This document shows positions 63,474 to 64,000 of a DNA stretch of 64,000 bases, piece after piece. The notes under the pieces were generated by a model. That model ran no database searches, had not been told where the DNA came from, and saw only the letters and a program-made list of their open reading frames with translations. The translations under genes were made by a program, and so were the position numbers. Position 1 is the stretch's first letter. Each line of letters opens with the position of its first letter. The stretch spans positions 1,323,549 through 1,387,548 of the forward strand of contig CAUYUJ010019948.1 of assembly GCA_963575745.1 (NCBI GenBank), read 5' to 3'. The DNA comes from Prorocentrum cordatum (lineage: Eukaryota > Sar > Dinophyceae > Prorocentrales > Prorocentraceae).

Positions 63474-64000
63474 CGACGACGACGGACGGGAAGAGGGAGG
63501 GGTAGAGGGGAGGAGGAGGGCAAGGAATCGGCAGATGTTGATAATTGCAGCGGACTTGCGCGCAGGAGGACTGGGGTGGAGGGCGGCGTGCGTAAGAGGG
63601 GGGTCAACGAGGAGTCGGGCAATGAGTCAGCGGAGGAAGAGGATGGGAACGGAACTGCGCGCAGGAGGAAAGGGGAGGGCGGCGTGGGCAGGAGGCAGGG
63701 GGGGCGATGGGGGGGAGGGGGGAGGAGGAGGAGGAGGGCAATGAGTCATTAGAAGAAGAGAATAGGAAGGGGAGGAACTGTACGCAGGAGAAGTGGGGGT
63801 GTCGGCTTGGGTAGGACGGGGTGGGGAGGCGTGGGGGGGGAGGAGAGGGAAGGAAGAGGGCAAGGGGAGTCAGTGGAGGAGGAGGAGAATTGGTGCGGAG
63901 ATGCGCTCAGGAGGAATGGGGGGGGGGTCGGTCGGCGTGGGCACGGGGGGGGGGGGGGGAGGGAGGAGGGAGGAGGACAGCAACTCTGGAGCGCGGGAGG
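62877..64000. repeat. CGA repeat then G-rich purine tract, copy 2 to window end
   Basis: Corresponds to 45395-46518. The last ~50 bases differ in poly-G length and GGA spacing. Confidence 0.92.

Larger units (their letters stand above)
49001..64000 (+). repeat. Large duplicated segment, copy 2 (~15 kb)
   Basis: Repeats 31546-46518 in the same orientation. Elements not listed separately below correspond by adding 17455 (up to the TCC tract) or 17482 (after the retrotransposon frameshift). These include the family-2 element 49987-50169, family-3 50188-50346, family-5 55995-56194, family-7 61091-61454, and GGCCTCTTGGG blocks 56222-56552, 59262-59622 and 60322-60772. Confidence 0.97.

Overview
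This window looks like dinoflagellate nuclear DNA. The evidence is very low gene density, GC-rich sequence packed with simple repeats and satellites, at least one gene broken into small exons separated by kilobase introns, putative GC-AG introns made of terminal-inverted-repeat (introner-like) elements, and two non-LTR retrotransposons with the RT / zinc knuckle / RNase H / terminal zinc-finger layout. No operons, bacterial-type signals, rRNA, tRNA or CRISPR array were recognised. The species cannot be named from the sequence.

Layout. 1-3540: purine tract, a 33-bp hairpin, minisatellites, a broken protein-like stretch (1830-2618) and two introner-like elements, ending at a 100-N gap (3541-3640). 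3641-6230: non-coding, with palindromic and inverted-repeat elements. 6231-9060 (minus): a 5'-truncated, frameshifted non-LTR retrotransposon lying between (TCC/GGA)n tracts. 9061-31545: almost entirely repeats. These are a TCCTCG array, a TA-rich block, degenerate GGCCTCTTGGG minisatellites, an ~80-bp tandem repeat, a ~101-bp satellite (20.9-22.7 kb), a ~74-bp repeat and several families of 150-250-bp foldback elements. A few weak candidate exons are marked.

31546-48900: the informative part. A histidine-phosphatase-like gene on the plus strand appears to run from 32021 to at least 47779. Recognisable exons lie at about 32021-32239, 39655-39730, 44160-44280, 45212-45382 and 47074-47779, with a possible tail exon at 48327-48484. 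Its introns hold a long uninterrupted retrotransposon reading frame (33382-38181), a 1.5-kb GAT repeat, a CGA repeat and several foldback elements. Two exon edges coincide exactly with the ends of inverted-repeat elements. The first catalytic motif reads Arg-Thr-Gly where the family normally has Arg-His-Gly.

49001-64000: after a second 100-N gap, a nearly identical second copy of 31546-46518 (offset 17455, later 17482). It includes the first four recognisable exons and the retrotransposon, which carries a 1-bp frameshift in this copy. This is either a tandem gene duplication, as is common in dinoflagellates, or an unmerged second haplotype/contig joined by scaffolding. The window ends before the copy of the 47-kb exon.
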